Assembly: GCF_020881035.1 (NCBI RefSeq)
Contig: NZ_JAJITC010000011.1
Coordinates: forward strand, 62,001 to 126,000
Origin: Paraburkholderia translucens
GTDB taxonomy: Bacteria; Pseudomonadota; Gammaproteobacteria; Burkholderiales; Burkholderiaceae
Length of the DNA: 64,000 nucleotides
Direction of reading: 5' to 3'
The notes under the pieces are model-generated. The model did not search any database and was not told the DNA's origin. It worked only from the letters and a program-made list of their open reading frames with translations. The position numbers were made by a program, and so were the translations under genes. How positions within the stretch are numbered: position 1 is the first letter of the stretch; each line of letters begins with the position of its first letter. This document shows positions 9,457-18,066 of this stretch, one piece after another.

Positions 9457-9499
9457 GACGAGGGCGCCGCAGACCATCACTGGCTGCGGCGCCCTCGTC
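9457..9499. terminator. Perfect 16-bp hairpin between convergent queF and rid genes
   Basis: GACGAGGGCGCCGCAG (9457-9472) pairs perfectly with CTGCGGCGCCCTCGTC (9484-9499) around an 11-base loop. It sits between two converging genes and would act on both strands. No T-run follows on either side, so intrinsic termination is less certain; it could instead protect the mRNA ends. Confidence 0.55.
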
Positions 9500-9520
9500 A
9501 TATGCAAGCCGTCAAGGCGG

Positions 9521-9907
9521 TCAGGCCGCCGGCTTCTTGTAAGCGACGCAATCCACCTCAACTTTGCAGTCGATCACCATCGACGACACCACACACGCGC
9601 GCGCCGGCGGATTCTCGCCAAAGTACTCGCGAAATACCTTGTTGAACGAGGCGAAGTCGCGCGGATCGTCGAGCCACACGCCGCAACGAACGACGTGCTC
9701 GGCGCCATAGCCCGCTTCCTTCAGGATCGCGAACACATTCTGGATCGCCTTGTGCGATTGCTCGACGATGCCGCCGTTGATCACTTCGCCGTTTTCCATC
9801 GGCGTCTGGCCCGACACGAACAGCCAGCCGTCCGCCTCGACCGCACGCGCAAACGGCATCACCTGACCGCCCGTTCCCTTTCCGCCTTCCACGCCATATC
9901 GCTTCAT
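9521..9907 (-). CDS. RidA/YjgF family enamine/imine deaminase
   Basis: A 128-residue Rid-family protein. Rid proteins hydrolyse reactive enamine/imine intermediates released by PLP enzymes. GWLFVSGQTPMENGEV near residue 22 and the arginine in PPARACVV near residue 104 are family features, the arginine being the usual carboxylate-binding residue. The ATG at 9907 has GAGGAG seven bases upstream; longer forms starting at 9997 overlap the D-aminoacylase gene and lack a site. It is the last gene of the RpiR, D-aminoacylase, Rid run, which suggests it clears imines made by the divergent deaminase. Confidence 0.92.
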   Translation of the reverse strand: MKRYGVEGGKGTGGQVMPFARAVEADGWLFVSGQTPMENGEVINGGIVEQSHKAIQNVFAILKEAGYGAEHVVRCGVWLDDPRDFASFNKVFREYFGENPPARACVVSSMVIDCKVEVDCVAYKKPAA

Positions 9908-9977
9908 CGTCACACTCCTCAAAAAGTCGGGCACGCGCGGCGCCCTCGCCGCGCATGCCGCCATCAATCGATAAAAA

Positions 9978-11459
9978 TCAGAACGCGCCTTGCGCATCGC
10001 CCTTCGACGGCGCGCCGCGCGTGAGCAACCGGCCGGCGCGCTCGCCCGTCACCGCGCCATCGCGATACGACAGCACGCCGTTGACCCATACCGCGTCGAT
10101 GCCGGCTGCCGGCTGCTGCGGTTTGTCGAACGTTGCCGCATCGTGCACCTTCGCCGGATCGAACAGCACGAGATCGGCGTGATAGCCGATATGCACCTCG
10201 CCGCGCTGCGCGAGACCGAACCGGCGCGCGGACAGGCTCGTCATTTTGCGCACCGCCTCTTCGAGCGGCAGCAGCGCGGCATCGCGCACGTAGTGGCCGA
10301 GCACGCGCGGAAAAGCGCCCCAAAGACGCGGGTGGGGCAGCGGATCGTTCGGCAGGCCGTCCGAGCCGACCATCGTCGCCGGATGCGACAGGATGCGCCG
10401 CACGTCGTCTTCGGACATGTTGTGATAGACCGCGCCCGCCGGTTGCAGACGCTTGCCCGCTTCCTGCTGCGAGACGCCCCACTCGGCCGCGATCTCCTTG
10501 ATGAGCTTGCCCGCCATCTCCGGATGCGGTTCCGACCAGGTAATCGTAATGTCGATGTCGCCTGTCACCTGCTTCAGATCGAGCGTGGACGAACTGCGGT
10601 TGTACGGATAGCAGTCGCAACCGACCGGCTGCGAGCCGCGCGCACCTTCGAGCGACTTCAGCACCTCGACGCTGCGCCCCCAATTCGACGGCCCCGCGCA
10701 CTTCAGATGCGAGATCACCACCGGCACACGCGCATGACGGCCGATGCGGTACGCCTCGTCCATCGCATCGAGAATCGCGTCGAACTCGGTGCGCATGTGC
10801 GTCGTGTACAGCGCGCCCGCGGCGGCGAGCGGCTCGGCGAGCGCCATCACTTCCTCGGTCGGCGCGGCGAACGCCGAACCATACGCGAGCCCCGAGCTGA
10901 GACCCAATGCGCCGTGCGCGAGCGCTTCCTCGAGCTGCGCACGCATGCCGTCGATTTCCTGCGGAGTCGCCGCGCGATCGAGCCGGTCCATCTGGTTGTT
11001 GCGCAACGCCGTGTGGCCGATCAGCGCGCCGACGTTCACCGCCGGCCGCGCGACATTCACTGCGTTCACGTAGTCGGCGAAGGTCGGGTACTGGAATGCG
11101 TCGCGCTCGCCGAGCAGGTTCATCGGATCGGGTGGATCGCCCTTCAGCGACACCGGCGACGCGCTGATCCCGCAATTGCCGACGATCACCGTCGTCACGC
11201 CCTGGGTGATCTTCGGCAGCATCTGCGGCGAGCGGATCACGTGCGTGTCGTCGTGCGTATGCACGTCGATGAAGCCCGGCGCGAGCGCGCGACCCTCGGC
11301 CTCGATCACCTCTTCGGCAAGCCAGTTCGACAGATTGCCGATCGCGGCGATGCGCCCGTCGCGGATTGCCACGTCGCGCTCGACGGGCGGTGCACCCGTG
11401 CCGTCGTAGAGTTGCGCGCCGACGATCAGGGTATCGGCGGCTTCTGGATGCGAATGCAT
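9978..11459 (-). CDS. D-aminoacylase (N-acyl-D-amino-acid deacylase)
   Basis: A 493-residue amidohydrolase that removes the acyl group from N-acyl-D-amino acids. The metal-binding residues known in Alcaligenes D-aminoacylase are seen: H67 and H69 in DVHTHDD, C96 in VGNCGIS, H221 in TTHMRTE and H251 in VISHLKC, and an aspartate in MVGSDGLPNDP near residue 370. The length matches the family. It starts three bases after the RpiR regulator gene and is followed by the Rid gene, so the three are probably one operon. The D-amino acid preferred (for example D-Glu, D-Met) cannot be told. Confidence 0.92.
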   Translation of the reverse strand: MHSHPEAADTLIVGAQLYDGTGAPPVERDVAIRDGRIAAIGNLSNWLAEEVIEAEGRALAPGFIDVHTHDDTHVIRSPQMLPKITQGVTTVIVGNCGISASPVSLKGDPPDPMNLLGERDAFQYPTFADYVNAVNVARPAVNVGALIGHTALRNNQMDRLDRAATPQEIDGMRAQLEEALAHGALGLSSGLAYGSAFAAPTEEVMALAEPLAAAGALYTTHMRTEFDAILDAMDEAYRIGRHARVPVVISHLKCAGPSNWGRSVEVLKSLEGARGSQPVGCDCYPYNRSSSTLDLKQVTGDIDITITWSEPHPEMAGKLIKEIAAEWGVSQQEAGKRLQPAGAVYHNMSEDDVRRILSHPATMVGSDGLPNDPLPHPRLWGAFPRVLGHYVRDAALLPLEEAVRKMTSLSARRFGLAQRGEVHIGYHADLVLFDPAKVHDAATFDKPQQPAAGIDAVWVNGVLSYRDGAVTGERAGRLLTRGAPSKGDAQGAF

Positions 11460-11462
11460 GGA

Positions 11463-12353
11463 TCAATCTCCTAACGGTTGTCGATCACCGCCGCCGCGGT
11501 GCGCGTCGAGCGCGTGCTTCATACGGCGCAGCAATTCGCGGCTCTCGTCGCCCTGACTGACGGCCAGCTCGGTGACGAGCACATCGAGCGCCATCATCAT
11601 CGCGTAACGGGATGACGACGGCTTGTAGATGAAATCGGTTTCGAACGCGACGATCGGGATCAGCCAGTCGGCGAGCTTCGCCAAAGGCGACGCGGGCGCG
11701 GTCAGCGCGATTACGGTTGCGCCGTAGCTGCGCGCGATCTTGCAGTTCTCGACCATCTCGGGCACGCGGCCGGTGGCGGACAGCACGACGACCGTGCAGT
11801 CGCGCGAAACCGTGCTCGCCACCATACGCTGCAACAGCGCATCCTGATACGTCGCGACCGGGCGGCCAAGACGCACGAGCCGGAAACGCATCTCGTCGGC
11901 AAGCGCGGTCGAGCCGCCGCCCATGCCGAACACGTAGATCATGCGCGCGGCGCGCAGCGCGGCCGCCGCTTCGGCGAGCGGCGCCTGGCGCAGCAGTTGG
12001 TGGTTGCGCGCGAGCGCGGTTTGCAGTTCGTCGAATACGCGGGTGGCGATCGGCTCGGGTCCGCCGCTTGGCACCTCGCGCGCGAGAAAACGCTGACCGA
12101 CCGCGGCCGCCTGCGCGAGCCGCAGCTTCAGTTCGCGCACGTCGCGGCAGCCGACCGCCTTCGCGAAGCGCGTGACGGTCGCGACGCTCACCTCGGCCTG
12201 CTGCGCGAGCGCACCGATGCTGGCGCGCGACGCGCCGGTCAGATCGTCGAGGATCAGCGCGGCGACCTTGCGTTCCGCCGAACGCAACTCTGGCGCGCAT
12301 TCGGCGATGCGCGCAACGATGTCGAATGCGAGCGGTTCGGCGCTACTGTTCAT
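11463..12353 (-). CDS. MurR/RpiR family transcriptional regulator
   Basis: A 296-residue regulator with an N-terminal RpiR helix-turn-helix (about residues 10-85; the recognition region reads QQAEVSVATVTRFAKAVGC) and a C-terminal SIS sugar-phosphate/ligand domain (about 125-260; IYVFGMGGGSTALAD and VVVLSATGRVPE). SIS domains usually bind phosphosugars, but RpiR proteins also control amino-acid genes. It is directly upstream of the D-aminoacylase gene and divergent from the deaminase gene, so it most likely controls this cluster. A candidate operator dyad lies at 12446-12467. Confidence 0.9.
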   Translation of the reverse strand: MNSSAEPLAFDIVARIAECAPELRSAERKVAALILDDLTGASRASIGALAQQAEVSVATVTRFAKAVGCRDVRELKLRLAQAAAVGQRFLAREVPSGGPEPIATRVFDELQTALARNHQLLRQAPLAEAAAALRAARMIYVFGMGGGSTALADEMRFRLVRLGRPVATYQDALLQRMVASTVSRDCTVVVLSATGRVPEMVENCKIARSYGATVIALTAPASPLAKLADWLIPIVAFETDFIYKPSSSRYAMMMALDVLVTELAVSQGDESRELLRRMKHALDAHRGGGDRQPLGD

Positions 12354-12445
12354 GGCGGACGGTGGAGTTGGCGACAGGGCTTTCGCGGGCCTTTGCGGCA
12401 GCCTTCGAAACCCGTGGTACTAAATAACATATCTCCAGACATCGT

Positions 12446-12467
12446 ACTTTCGGTAACATGGTAAAGT
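12446..12467. promoter_or_regulatory. Candidate operator dyad in the rpiR/deaminase gap
   Basis: ACTTT at 12446-12450 and AAAGT at 12463-12467 form an imperfect inverted repeat around CGGTAACATGGT, in the 155-base divergent gap. The surroundings are AT-rich compared with the genes. It is a plausible site for the adjacent RpiR regulator, but this is inference only. Confidence 0.3.
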
Positions 12468-12508
12468 CAAATCTGATGCAATTTAACCGGACGATGGAGC
12501 ACGGAGAC

Positions 12509-13786
12509 ATGAAAGTTACAAACTATCAGGGCGCGACGATTGATCCTTTTAGCAAGGGCTTGGGCATGGTTCCGGGCACCAGCGTCCAGCTAAAGGACGC
12601 CGCGCGCCTCGAATGGAACCTGCTCGCCGAGGACGTCAGCCTGCCGGCCGCCGTGCTGTACGAGGATCGCGTCGAGCACAACCTGAAGTGGATGCAGGCG
12701 TTCGTCGCCGAATATGGCGTCAAGCTCGCGCCGCACGGCAAGACCACGATGGCGCCGCAACTGTTTCGCCGTCAGCTCGAAACCGGCGCGTGGGGCATCA
12801 CGCTCGCCACGGCCCACCAGGTGCGCGCGGCGTACCACGGGGGTGTGTCCCGCATCCTGATGGCGAACCAGCTGGTCGGCCGCCACAACATGATGATGAT
12901 CGCCGAATTGCTCACCGATCCGGAGTTCGAGTTCTTCTGCCTCGTCGATTCGGCCGAAGGCGTCGAACAGCTCGGCGAATTCTTCACGTCGGCGAAGAAG
13001 CAGCTGCAGGTGCTGCTCGAACTCGGCGTGCCGGGCGGGCGCACCGGCGTGCGCGATGAAGCGCAGCGCAATGCCGTGCTGGATGCGATCGCCCGCTATC
13101 CGGACGTGTTGAAGCTCGCGGGCGTCGAGCTGTACGAAGGCGTGCTGAAGAAAGAACCCGAGGTGCGCGCGTTCCTGCAAGGCGCGGTCGCGGTGACGCG
13201 CGAGCTCGTCGAGCAGGGTCGTTTCGCGCGCTCGCCGGCGGTGCTATCGGGCGCGGGCTCGGCGTGGTACGACGTGGTCGCCGAAGAGTTCGCGCAGGCG
13301 ACGCAATCCGGCAAGGTCGAGGTCGTGCTGCGCCCGGGCTGCTACCTGACGCATGACGTCGGCATCTATCGCAAGGCGCAGACCGACATCTTCAAGCGCA
13401 ATCCGGTCGCGAAGAAAATGGGCGAAGGGCTGTTGCCGGCGCTGCAATTGTGGGCGTACGTGCAGTCCATTCCGGAGCCGGATCGCGCGATCATCGGCCT
13501 CGGCAAACGCGACTCCGCGTTCGACGCCGGCATGCCTGAACCGGCGCGCCACTATCGGCCGGGCAACGAAGCGCCGCGCGATATCGCCGCGAGCGAGGGG
13601 TGGGAAATCTTCGGCCTGATGGACCAGCACGCGTATCTGCGAATTCCCGCCGGCGCCGATCTGAAAGTCGGCGACATGATCGCGTTCGACATCTCGCATC
13701 CGTGCCTGACGTTCGACAAGTGGAAGCAGGTGCTGGTCGTCGATCCGCAGTATCGCGTGAAGGAAGTGATCGAGACGTTCTTCTGA
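12509..13786 (+). CDS. PLP-dependent D-amino acid deaminase (fold type III)
   Basis: A 425-residue protein of the alanine-racemase-N-like, D-serine dehydratase/D-threonine aldolase-like (DSD1) superfamily. The PLP lysine is K78 in LAPHGKTTMAP. A C-terminal D-Ser-dehydratase-like domain carries the metal pair in ISHPCLTFDKW near the end. Known relatives are annotated as amino acid deaminases or D-threonine aldolases; this one most likely makes a keto acid and ammonia by way of an imine. The ATG at 12509 has GGAG nine bases upstream; an ATG at 12458 lies too close to the putative promoter. Its divergence from the D-aminoacylase operon supports D-amino-acid catabolism. A strong terminator follows. 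Confidence 0.85.
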   Translation: MKVTNYQGATIDPFSKGLGMVPGTSVQLKDAARLEWNLLAEDVSLPAAVLYEDRVEHNLKWMQAFVAEYGVKLAPHGKTTMAPQLFRRQLETGAWGITLATAHQVRAAYHGGVSRILMANQLVGRHNMMMIAELLTDPEFEFFCLVDSAEGVEQLGEFFTSAKKQLQVLLELGVPGGRTGVRDEAQRNAVLDAIARYPDVLKLAGVELYEGVLKKEPEVRAFLQGAVAVTRELVEQGRFARSPAVLSGAGSAWYDVVAEEFAQATQSGKVEVVLRPGCYLTHDVGIYRKAQTDIFKRNPVAKKMGEGLLPALQLWAYVQSIPEPDRAIIGLGKRDSAFDAGMPEPARHYRPGNEAPRDIAASEGWEIFGLMDQHAYLRIPAGADLKVGDMIAFDISHPCLTFDKWKQVLVVDPQYRVKEVIETFF

Positions 13787-13830
13787 GTGGATCGCGCCGC
13801 GCTGACTGAAACGCCGGCTTTGCCGCCATA

Positions 13831-13868
13831 AAAAAAGGCTGGGCGCCCAAAGGCGCCCAGCCTTTTTT
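13831..13868. terminator. Bidirectional rho-independent terminator
   Basis: A6-GGCTGGGCGCC (13831-13847) pairs with GGCGCCCAGCC-T6 (13852-13868) around a CAAA loop. The A-run and T-run make it active on both strands. It ends the deaminase gene and the converging MarR gene. Confidence 0.93.
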
Positions 13869-13889
13869 ATCGCCCGCACGCAGCAAGAA

Positions 13890-14393
13890 TTACGCGCGCT
13901 GCCCGGCCCCGTCTCCCGGGCTCTCCTGCGCCGCCGCGGCGGCCACGGCCGCTTCGCCCGCATTGGACATCACTTCACCGATGCGCGTCTCCAGCATTTT
14001 CAACGCGCTCGACAAGGCCCCAAGCACCTCGTCCGGCAATGCCGCCATCGTGTCGTGCAAAAACGCATTGCGACGCGGCAGGCTTGCCTCGGTGGCGGCG
14101 TAGCCCGCTTCGGTCAGGCGCACGTTGGTCACGCGGTTATCGCGCGTATCCATGCTTCGTGCGATCCAGCCCATGCCTTCGAGTGTCTTCAACTGCCGCG
14201 TGAGCGCGCCCGGATCGACGCGCAGCCGCTCGACGAGCCGCTTCTGCGACGACTCGCCGTCCTGCTCGCGTAGCTCGAGCAGAATGCGCCAGCGTGGCAA
14301 CGGATGCCCGACCTGGGCCTCGAATGCCGACATGAACGACCGATACGTGCGGCCAAATTGCTGCACGACGGCGACGCGATCCTGTTCTTCCAT
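13890..14393 (-). CDS. MarR family transcriptional regulator
   Basis: A 167-residue winged-helix MarR regulator. The core is seen in PLPRWRILLELREQDG (near residue 33), the recognition helix region RLRVDPGALTRQLKTLEGMG and the wing with DTRDNRVTNVRLTEAGY. An alanine-rich tail follows. It lies just downstream of an MFS drug exporter gene in the same direction, so it probably senses an exporter substrate and represses the pair. The ATG at 14393 has an AGG six bases upstream; ATG 14411 and TTG 14420 are possible alternatives that abut the MFS stop. Confidence 0.9.
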   Translation of the reverse strand: MEEQDRVAVVQQFGRTYRSFMSAFEAQVGHPLPRWRILLELREQDGESSQKRLVERLRVDPGALTRQLKTLEGMGWIARSMDTRDNRVTNVRLTEAGYAATEASLPRRNAFLHDTMAALPDEVLGALSSALKMLETRIGEVMSNAGEAAVAAAAAQESPGDGAGQRA

Positions 14394-14423
14394 GTTCTGC
14401 CTGTCCAACATCAAGTCCAAAAA

Positions 14424-16019
14424 TCAGTCCGCGTGAGTCACGGGTTCGAGCCTGCGCCTCAGCTTGATCGGCGGCACCCGGCTGGATTGCCACACCGACA
14501 CGACGGCGATCGCCGCGGCTATCGCGAGCCCCAGATGAATCGCCGCGACCAGCGCCTCGCGCGCGCTTTCGAGCAGCATCGCGCCGTTGTGGCCCGCGTG
14601 CGTCAACTGGCCGACGAGCGTGGTCTGCGCGTCGCGGTTGATCAGGATCTGCGGATCGCCGAGATCGGCGAACCAGTGCGACGCGCCCGCGCCTTCGAGC
14701 GCATTGCGCACGCCGCTCCTGTACATATGGGTCACGAGCGTGCCGGTCAGCGCCGTGCCGATCATGCCGCCGATCATCCGCAGCGACTGCAGCAGCGCGG
14801 TCGCGATGCCGAGGTGCTCGCGGCCGGCGGTCTGCTGCGCGAAGATCGTCAGGTTCGGCATCACGAAGCCGAGCCCGAGGCCGCCGACGATCATGAACGA
14901 CATCAACACCCATTGCTGCATCGAGCGGGTCGCCACGACGACGCCAAGGCATGACAGAGCGACCATCGCAAAGCCGATGTACAGCATCAGGTTCGGATTC
15001 TTCACTCGCGACACGACGCGCCCGTTCGTGATGCTGCCGATCGTGATGAACACGACGAGCGGCGTAATCACGATGCCCGCCTCTTTCGGCGACATGCCGA
15101 AGCCGCCCTGGAACAGCAGCGGCGCATAGAACAGCAGCGAGAACATCGTGAAGCCGCCGAGCACGGCCAGCGTGAACAGCGCGGCGAGACTGCGGTTGCG
15201 GAACATGTCGACCGGCAGGATCGCGGTCGGGCAGCGCTTTTCCCATTTCCACAGCGAGACGGCCGACGCGACGCTCAACCCGAGCAACGCAAGCGCGCTT
15301 AGCGTGATACCGTGCTTCGGCAGCAATTCGACGAACAACTGCAGCGAGCCGAGCGCAATTGCGATCAGCAGCGCGCCGGGCCAGTCGAGCCGCATCTTGG
15401 CGGTATGCTCGACGTGCCGCAGATGCGGCAGGAAACGCCAGACGAAAAATAGCGACAGCAGCCCGACCGGCAGATTCACGTAGAACACCGAACGCCAGCC
15501 GTAGTACTGCGTCAGAAAACCGCCGAGCGACGGGCCGATCGCATTCGCGATGCCGAACGCCGAGCTCATCATCACCTGCCAGCGCAGCCGCACGACGGAA
15601 TCGGGGAACAGATCGGGAATGCAGGCGAACGCGGTTCCGACCAGCATGCCGCCACCGATGCCCTGCAGCCCTCGCGCGAGCACGAGAAACAGCATGCTGT
15701 TGGCCGCGCCGCACAACACCGATGCGCCGGTAAATACGACGATCGACGCGATCACGAACGGCTTGCGCCCGTAGTAGTCACCGAGCCGCCCGAAGACAGG
15801 AACGGTGATCACCGAGCTCAGCAGATACGACGTGGCCACCCATGCGTACAGCTCGAAGCCGCGAAGTTCGGACACGATGGTGGGCAGAGCGGTACCGACC
15901 ACGGTCTGGTCGAGCGCGACCAGCATCGTGACGAACGAGATGCCGAGCATGGCCAGCAGGGATTCGCGGAACGGTAAGACTTGCCCACTCGAATGGTGGG
16001 CGGCGGTGTGGACAGCCAT
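14424..16019 (-). CDS. DHA2 family MFS drug efflux transporter
   Basis: A 531-residue, 14-helix drug:H+ antiporter of the EmrB/QacA type in the inner membrane. Motif A-like GRLGDYYGRKPF is near residue 70, and the motif-C region reads GPSLGGFLTQYYGW. A segment near DQTVVGTALPTI in the first helix is typical of DHA2. I prefer the ATG at 16019 (MAVHTAAHH); the in-frame ATG at 16064 would add 15 residues and place a palindrome within the coding region. It forms a pair with the downstream MarR gene. Confidence 0.9.
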   Translation of the reverse strand: MAVHTAAHHSSGQVLPFRESLLAMLGISFVTMLVALDQTVVGTALPTIVSELRGFELYAWVATSYLLSSVITVPVFGRLGDYYGRKPFVIASIVVFTGASVLCGAANSMLFLVLARGLQGIGGGMLVGTAFACIPDLFPDSVVRLRWQVMMSSAFGIANAIGPSLGGFLTQYYGWRSVFYVNLPVGLLSLFFVWRFLPHLRHVEHTAKMRLDWPGALLIAIALGSLQLFVELLPKHGITLSALALLGLSVASAVSLWKWEKRCPTAILPVDMFRNRSLAALFTLAVLGGFTMFSLLFYAPLLFQGGFGMSPKEAGIVITPLVVFITIGSITNGRVVSRVKNPNLMLYIGFAMVALSCLGVVVATRSMQQWVLMSFMIVGGLGLGFVMPNLTIFAQQTAGREHLGIATALLQSLRMIGGMIGTALTGTLVTHMYRSGVRNALEGAGASHWFADLGDPQILINRDAQTTLVGQLTHAGHNGAMLLESAREALVAAIHLGLAIAAAIAVVSVWQSSRVPPIKLRRRLEPVTHAD

Positions 16020-16037
16020 TCTTGACGGGCGCAAAAG

Positions 16038-16049
16038 TTGACTTGTCAA
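16038..16049. promoter_or_regulatory. TTGAC-TT-GTCAA palindrome upstream of the MFS gene
   Basis: A perfect dyad with five-base arms (TTGAC and GTCAA) and a two-base centre lies 19-30 bases upstream of the preferred MFS start. MarR regulators bind short palindromes of this sort, so it is a plausible operator for the neighbouring MarR protein. Inference from position and symmetry only. Confidence 0.35.
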
Positions 16050-16160
16050 AAGATTTGAAATCATAGCACGGCGTGGCGCTCTAACCTGGACGGAACGCGT
16101 CTTGCGGCGCGCAGGTAGACTGACCTGAACCAGCCACGACACGACATGCCAGGGAGGCCC

Positions 16161-17000
16161 ATGCAGCCGAGTTCGCTCGCAGCACCATCCTTATCGGAGC
16201 AGGATTTGAATGCGCTGCGGCGCGCGAAACACCAGCTCGAAAGCCCCGCGCTCGCGATGAAGCTCGCGAGCGTCGTCGGCGCGCCGATCGAGAAGCTGCT
16301 GTCACGCATTCCCACGTTCGCCAACGAAAAAGTGGCCGATGCGACGCAGGCCGCGTTGCGCAAATGCCTGTCGATCGCGCTCCGAACGCTCGGCCGCCGC
16401 GACGACACGAAGCCGCTCGCACCCGAGAAGCCGAACAACCTGCTGCACAAGTTCGCCGTTGCGACGACTGGCGCGGCCGGCGGCGCGTTCGGCCTGCTCG
16501 CGCTGCCGGTCGAGCTGCCGGTCACGACCACGCTGATGTTCCGCTCGATCTGCGACATCGCGCGCAGCGAGGGCGAGAACCTGAACTCGGTCGAAACGCA
16601 GCTTCAGTGCCTGAGCGTGCTCGGCATGGGCGGCACGTCGAGCGAGGACGACTCCGCCGACCTCGGCTACTTCTTCATGCGCGGCGCGCTCGCGCAGGCG
16701 GTGTCGAAGGCGTCGTCCGAAGTCGCCAGCAAGGGCTTTACCGCGCACGGGTCGGCGGCGCTGCTGCGGCTGCTCAACGCGATCGCCGCGCGCTTTTCGG
16801 TACAGGTCAGCGAGCAGATCGCGGCCAAATCGATTCCGGCGATCGGCGCGGTGCTCGGCGCCATGGTCAACACCGTCTTCATCGATCACTTCCAGCAGGT
16901 TGCGCACGGGCATTTCACCGTGCGCCGGCTCGAGCGGCAATACGGCCAGCAAACGATCGAAGCCGTCTATCGGACGCTCGACGTCGCGCTCGACGCCTGA
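16161..17000 (+). CDS. EcsC family protein
   Basis: A 279-residue protein of the EcsC family, which is named after a Bacillus protein beside an ABC transporter; its function is not established. Family signs are FAVATTGAAGGAFGLLALP followed by ELPVTTTLMFRSICDIA, which form a hydrophobic hairpin, and a second hydrophobic stretch AIGAVLGAMVNTVFIDHFQ near the end. The ATG at 16161 has GGGAGG just upstream, although with short spacing; ATG 16146 is the alternative. Its last 34 bases overlap the converging hydrolase gene. Confidence 0.8.
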   Translation: MQPSSLAAPSLSEQDLNALRRAKHQLESPALAMKLASVVGAPIEKLLSRIPTFANEKVADATQAALRKCLSIALRTLGRRDDTKPLAPEKPNNLLHKFAVATTGAAGGAFGLLALPVELPVTTTLMFRSICDIARSEGENLNSVETQLQCLSVLGMGGTSSEDDSADLGYFFMRGALAQAVSKASSEVASKGFTAHGSAALLRLLNAIAARFSVQVSEQIAAKSIPAIGAVLGAMVNTVFIDHFQQVAHGHFTVRRLERQYGQQTIEAVYRTLDVALDA

Positions 17001-17935
17001 GCCCGGTTCGCGGCACGGCTCGTCGCGCGTCGCACGAACGCGGCCGCGCGGTCGAGCGCGCGGTTCGCCTCCGGCATGAACGGCGCGAACATCGGCCACA
17101 CGTGCGGCACGTCCTTCCACACCTCGCATTCGCAATCGACACCTGCCGCGTGCGCGTTGTCGGCGACGCGGCGCGCGTCGTCGAGCAGCACCTCGGTGCT
17201 GCCCGCCTGCACGAACAGCGGCGGCAGACCGTGCAGGTCCGCATAGACCGGCGATGCGTACGGATGCGTGGCCGGCGCGTCGCCGAGATAGACCTTGGCC
17301 GCGCGCCCGATCGAGGCGCCGCAGAACATCGGATCGACGTTGTCGTTGGTGCGCAGGCTTGCACCGGTCGTCGCGAGATCGGTCCACGGCGAGAACAGCA
17401 GGCCGCCTGCGGGCATCGGCGCGCCGGCGTCGCGCAGCGCGACCAGCGTGGCGAGCGCGAGGCCGCCGCCGGCCGAGTCGCCGGCGATCACGATCGATCT
17501 GGGTGCAATACCCATTGCGAGCAACTGACGATAGGCCGCGGTGGCGTCGTCGAGCGCGGCCGGGAAACGATGCTCGGGAGCGAGACGGTAGTCGAGCGAG
17601 AAGAGCCGCGCGTCGGCGCGCGTCGCGAGGGCGAACGTCAGCGACCGATGCGTACGGGGCGAGCAGAAGTAGTAGCCGCCGCCGTGGCAATACAGCACCG
17701 TAGGCTCCGCGCCGCCGGCCGTGCCGCCGACCACACGCTCCAGCCATTCGCCGACGAGCGGTGCGTCGCTCGCGCCATACGTTTCGCGCAGATGCCAGCC
17801 GCGCGGCACGCGCGGCGACCACACGCGCGTCGAAGTCAGCGCGCGCGCCCGTTCGACATCGATTAACGGCTTGAGGGTTTCAGGCCGGAACCGCCTGCGC
17901 AAATACCAGCACGCGAGCGCGTTTTGCCAGCTCAT
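16967..17935 (-). CDS. Alpha/beta hydrolase, hormone-sensitive lipase (HSL) family
   Basis: A 322-residue esterase/lipase-like hydrolase. The HSL oxyanion motif is HGGGYYF near residue 84, the nucleophile serine is in GDSAGGG near residue 153, the acid is likely the aspartate in LLDDARR, and the histidine in VPHVWPMF completes the triad. The ATG at 17935 has AAGGAG at a good distance, while a longer frame reaching 18139 lacks a site. No signal peptide is seen, so it is probably cytoplasmic. The gene overlaps the end of the EcsC gene tail to tail. Natural substrate unknown. Confidence 0.9.
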   Translation of the reverse strand: MSWQNALACWYLRRRFRPETLKPLIDVERARALTSTRVWSPRVPRGWHLRETYGASDAPLVGEWLERVVGGTAGGAEPTVLYCHGGGYYFCSPRTHRSLTFALATRADARLFSLDYRLAPEHRFPAALDDATAAYRQLLAMGIAPRSIVIAGDSAGGGLALATLVALRDAGAPMPAGGLLFSPWTDLATTGASLRTNDNVDPMFCGASIGRAAKVYLGDAPATHPYASPVYADLHGLPPLFVQAGSTEVLLDDARRVADNAHAAGVDCECEVWKDVPHVWPMFAPFMPEANRALDRAAAFVRRATSRAANRAQASSATSSVR

Positions 17936-18066
17936 CGGGACATGCTCCTTCGTTGAAGTCCCGTCATGGTACGTAGGTTGGGGGGCGCCGGTGGTTAGCG
18001 GGTTCCCATCGCGTGACGGTGTGCGTGCGCCGCGGCATGCGCGCGAGGCACATGCGAGCGCCGCGC

